5,843 bases of DNA, from assembly GCA_031264605.1 (NCBI GenBank), contig JAISDQ010000214.1:1-5843 (forward strand), given 5' to 3'. Source of the stretch: Synergistaceae bacterium. GTDB lineage: Bacteria > Synergistota > Synergistia > Synergistales > Synergistaceae. Both the position numbers and the translations under genes were made by a program. Under the pieces are notes generated by a model that saw nothing but the letters and a program-made list of their open reading frames with translations, was not told the origin of the DNA and made no database searches. The first letter of the stretch is position 1, and every line of letters begins with the position of its first letter. Below are positions 5,735-5,843 of the stretch, in pieces.

Positions 5735-5781
5735 ACCATTTACTGACATAAAGATAAAATCGCTTAAGCCAAGGGATGCTC

Positions 5782-5843
5782 ATGGTGTTCAAGCGCAACG
5801 AGGACAGGGTGAACGGCACGATCGCTGATTTCAAAGGCGAGAT
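5782..5843 (+). CDS. N-terminal fragment of an unidentified protein, cut by the window end
   Basis: The frame is open from ATG 5782 to the end and encodes MVFKRNEDRVNGTIADFKGE. AAGGG at 5771-5775 lies 6 bases upstream, a fair ribosome binding site; an in-frame ATG at 5776 directly abuts that motif and is less likely. The hydrophilic, charged start followed by a short FKGE segment would be compatible with a bactofilin-type (polymer-forming cytoskeletal) N-terminus. Twenty residues are too few to claim it, and I leave the function open. The AT-rich leader with -10-like boxes upstream supports a gene start here. Confidence 0.4.
   Translation, partial: MVFKRNEDRVNGTIADFKGE

Noticed and set aside
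5508..5834. 108-codon minus-strand ORF ending in GGDLNPHALTGTCS
   Set aside because: The C-terminus is the familiar spurious peptide produced by reading a leucine tRNA gene in antisense. The frame also crosses the terminator.
5475..5843. tRNA-Leu as an integration site for a genomic island
   Set aside because: No repeat of the tRNA 3' end and no integrase gene are seen in the 280 bases that follow; the window ends too soon to test further.

Overview
The window is a stretch of GC-rich bacterial chromosome that is mostly housekeeping. It holds four confident protein genes, one tRNA gene, a strong intrinsic terminator and the start of one more gene at the right edge. The mix of lepA (EF4), a HemW-type radical SAM protein and a stand-alone carboxyltransferase of the transcarboxylase 5S / oxaloacetate decarboxylase alpha type suggests an anaerobic or fermentative bacterium. 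Synergistota is my best guess, but this is inference from gene content and protein style. No ribosomal RNA or clade-specific marker is present to settle it.

Layout, left to right. (1) Positions 1-70 are GC-rich and show no supported gene. (2) A zinc nucleoside deaminase of about 188 residues lies on the minus strand. (3) A roughly 210-base divergent intergenic region carries a minus-strand extended -10 and a plus-strand promoter for lepA. (4) lepA is followed directly by a hemW-like gene in a different frame, with no usual start codon near the expected N-terminus. A possible 32-codon ORF overlaps the hemW stop as ATGA. (5) A well-formed sigma70-type promoter then precedes the carboxyltransferase gene, which appears to start at TTG behind a full AGGAGGT ribosome binding site. 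(6) A tRNA-Leu(CAG) gene has its own promoter and encoded CCA, and is closed by a 16-bp perfect-stem intrinsic terminator. (7) An AT-rich leader of about 140 bases has three -10-like boxes spaced every 10 bases and an 11-base direct repeat. It leads into an ORF cut off by the window end.

How the parts work together. lepA and hemW probably form a transcription unit linking translation-elongation quality control with heme or radical SAM cofactor chemistry; this pairing occurs in many bacteria and need not mean a shared pathway. The carboxyltransferase has no biotin carrier domain, so it must work with a separate biotinyl protein and another subunit encoded outside the window. No terminator is visible between it and the tRNA gene, so read-through to the terminator after the tRNA is plausible.

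I found no mobile element, CRISPR array or defence system that I could support. The points most worth a second look are the missing hemW start codon, the carrier-less carboxyltransferase, the ATGA-coupled small ORF, and the repeat-rich leader at the right end.
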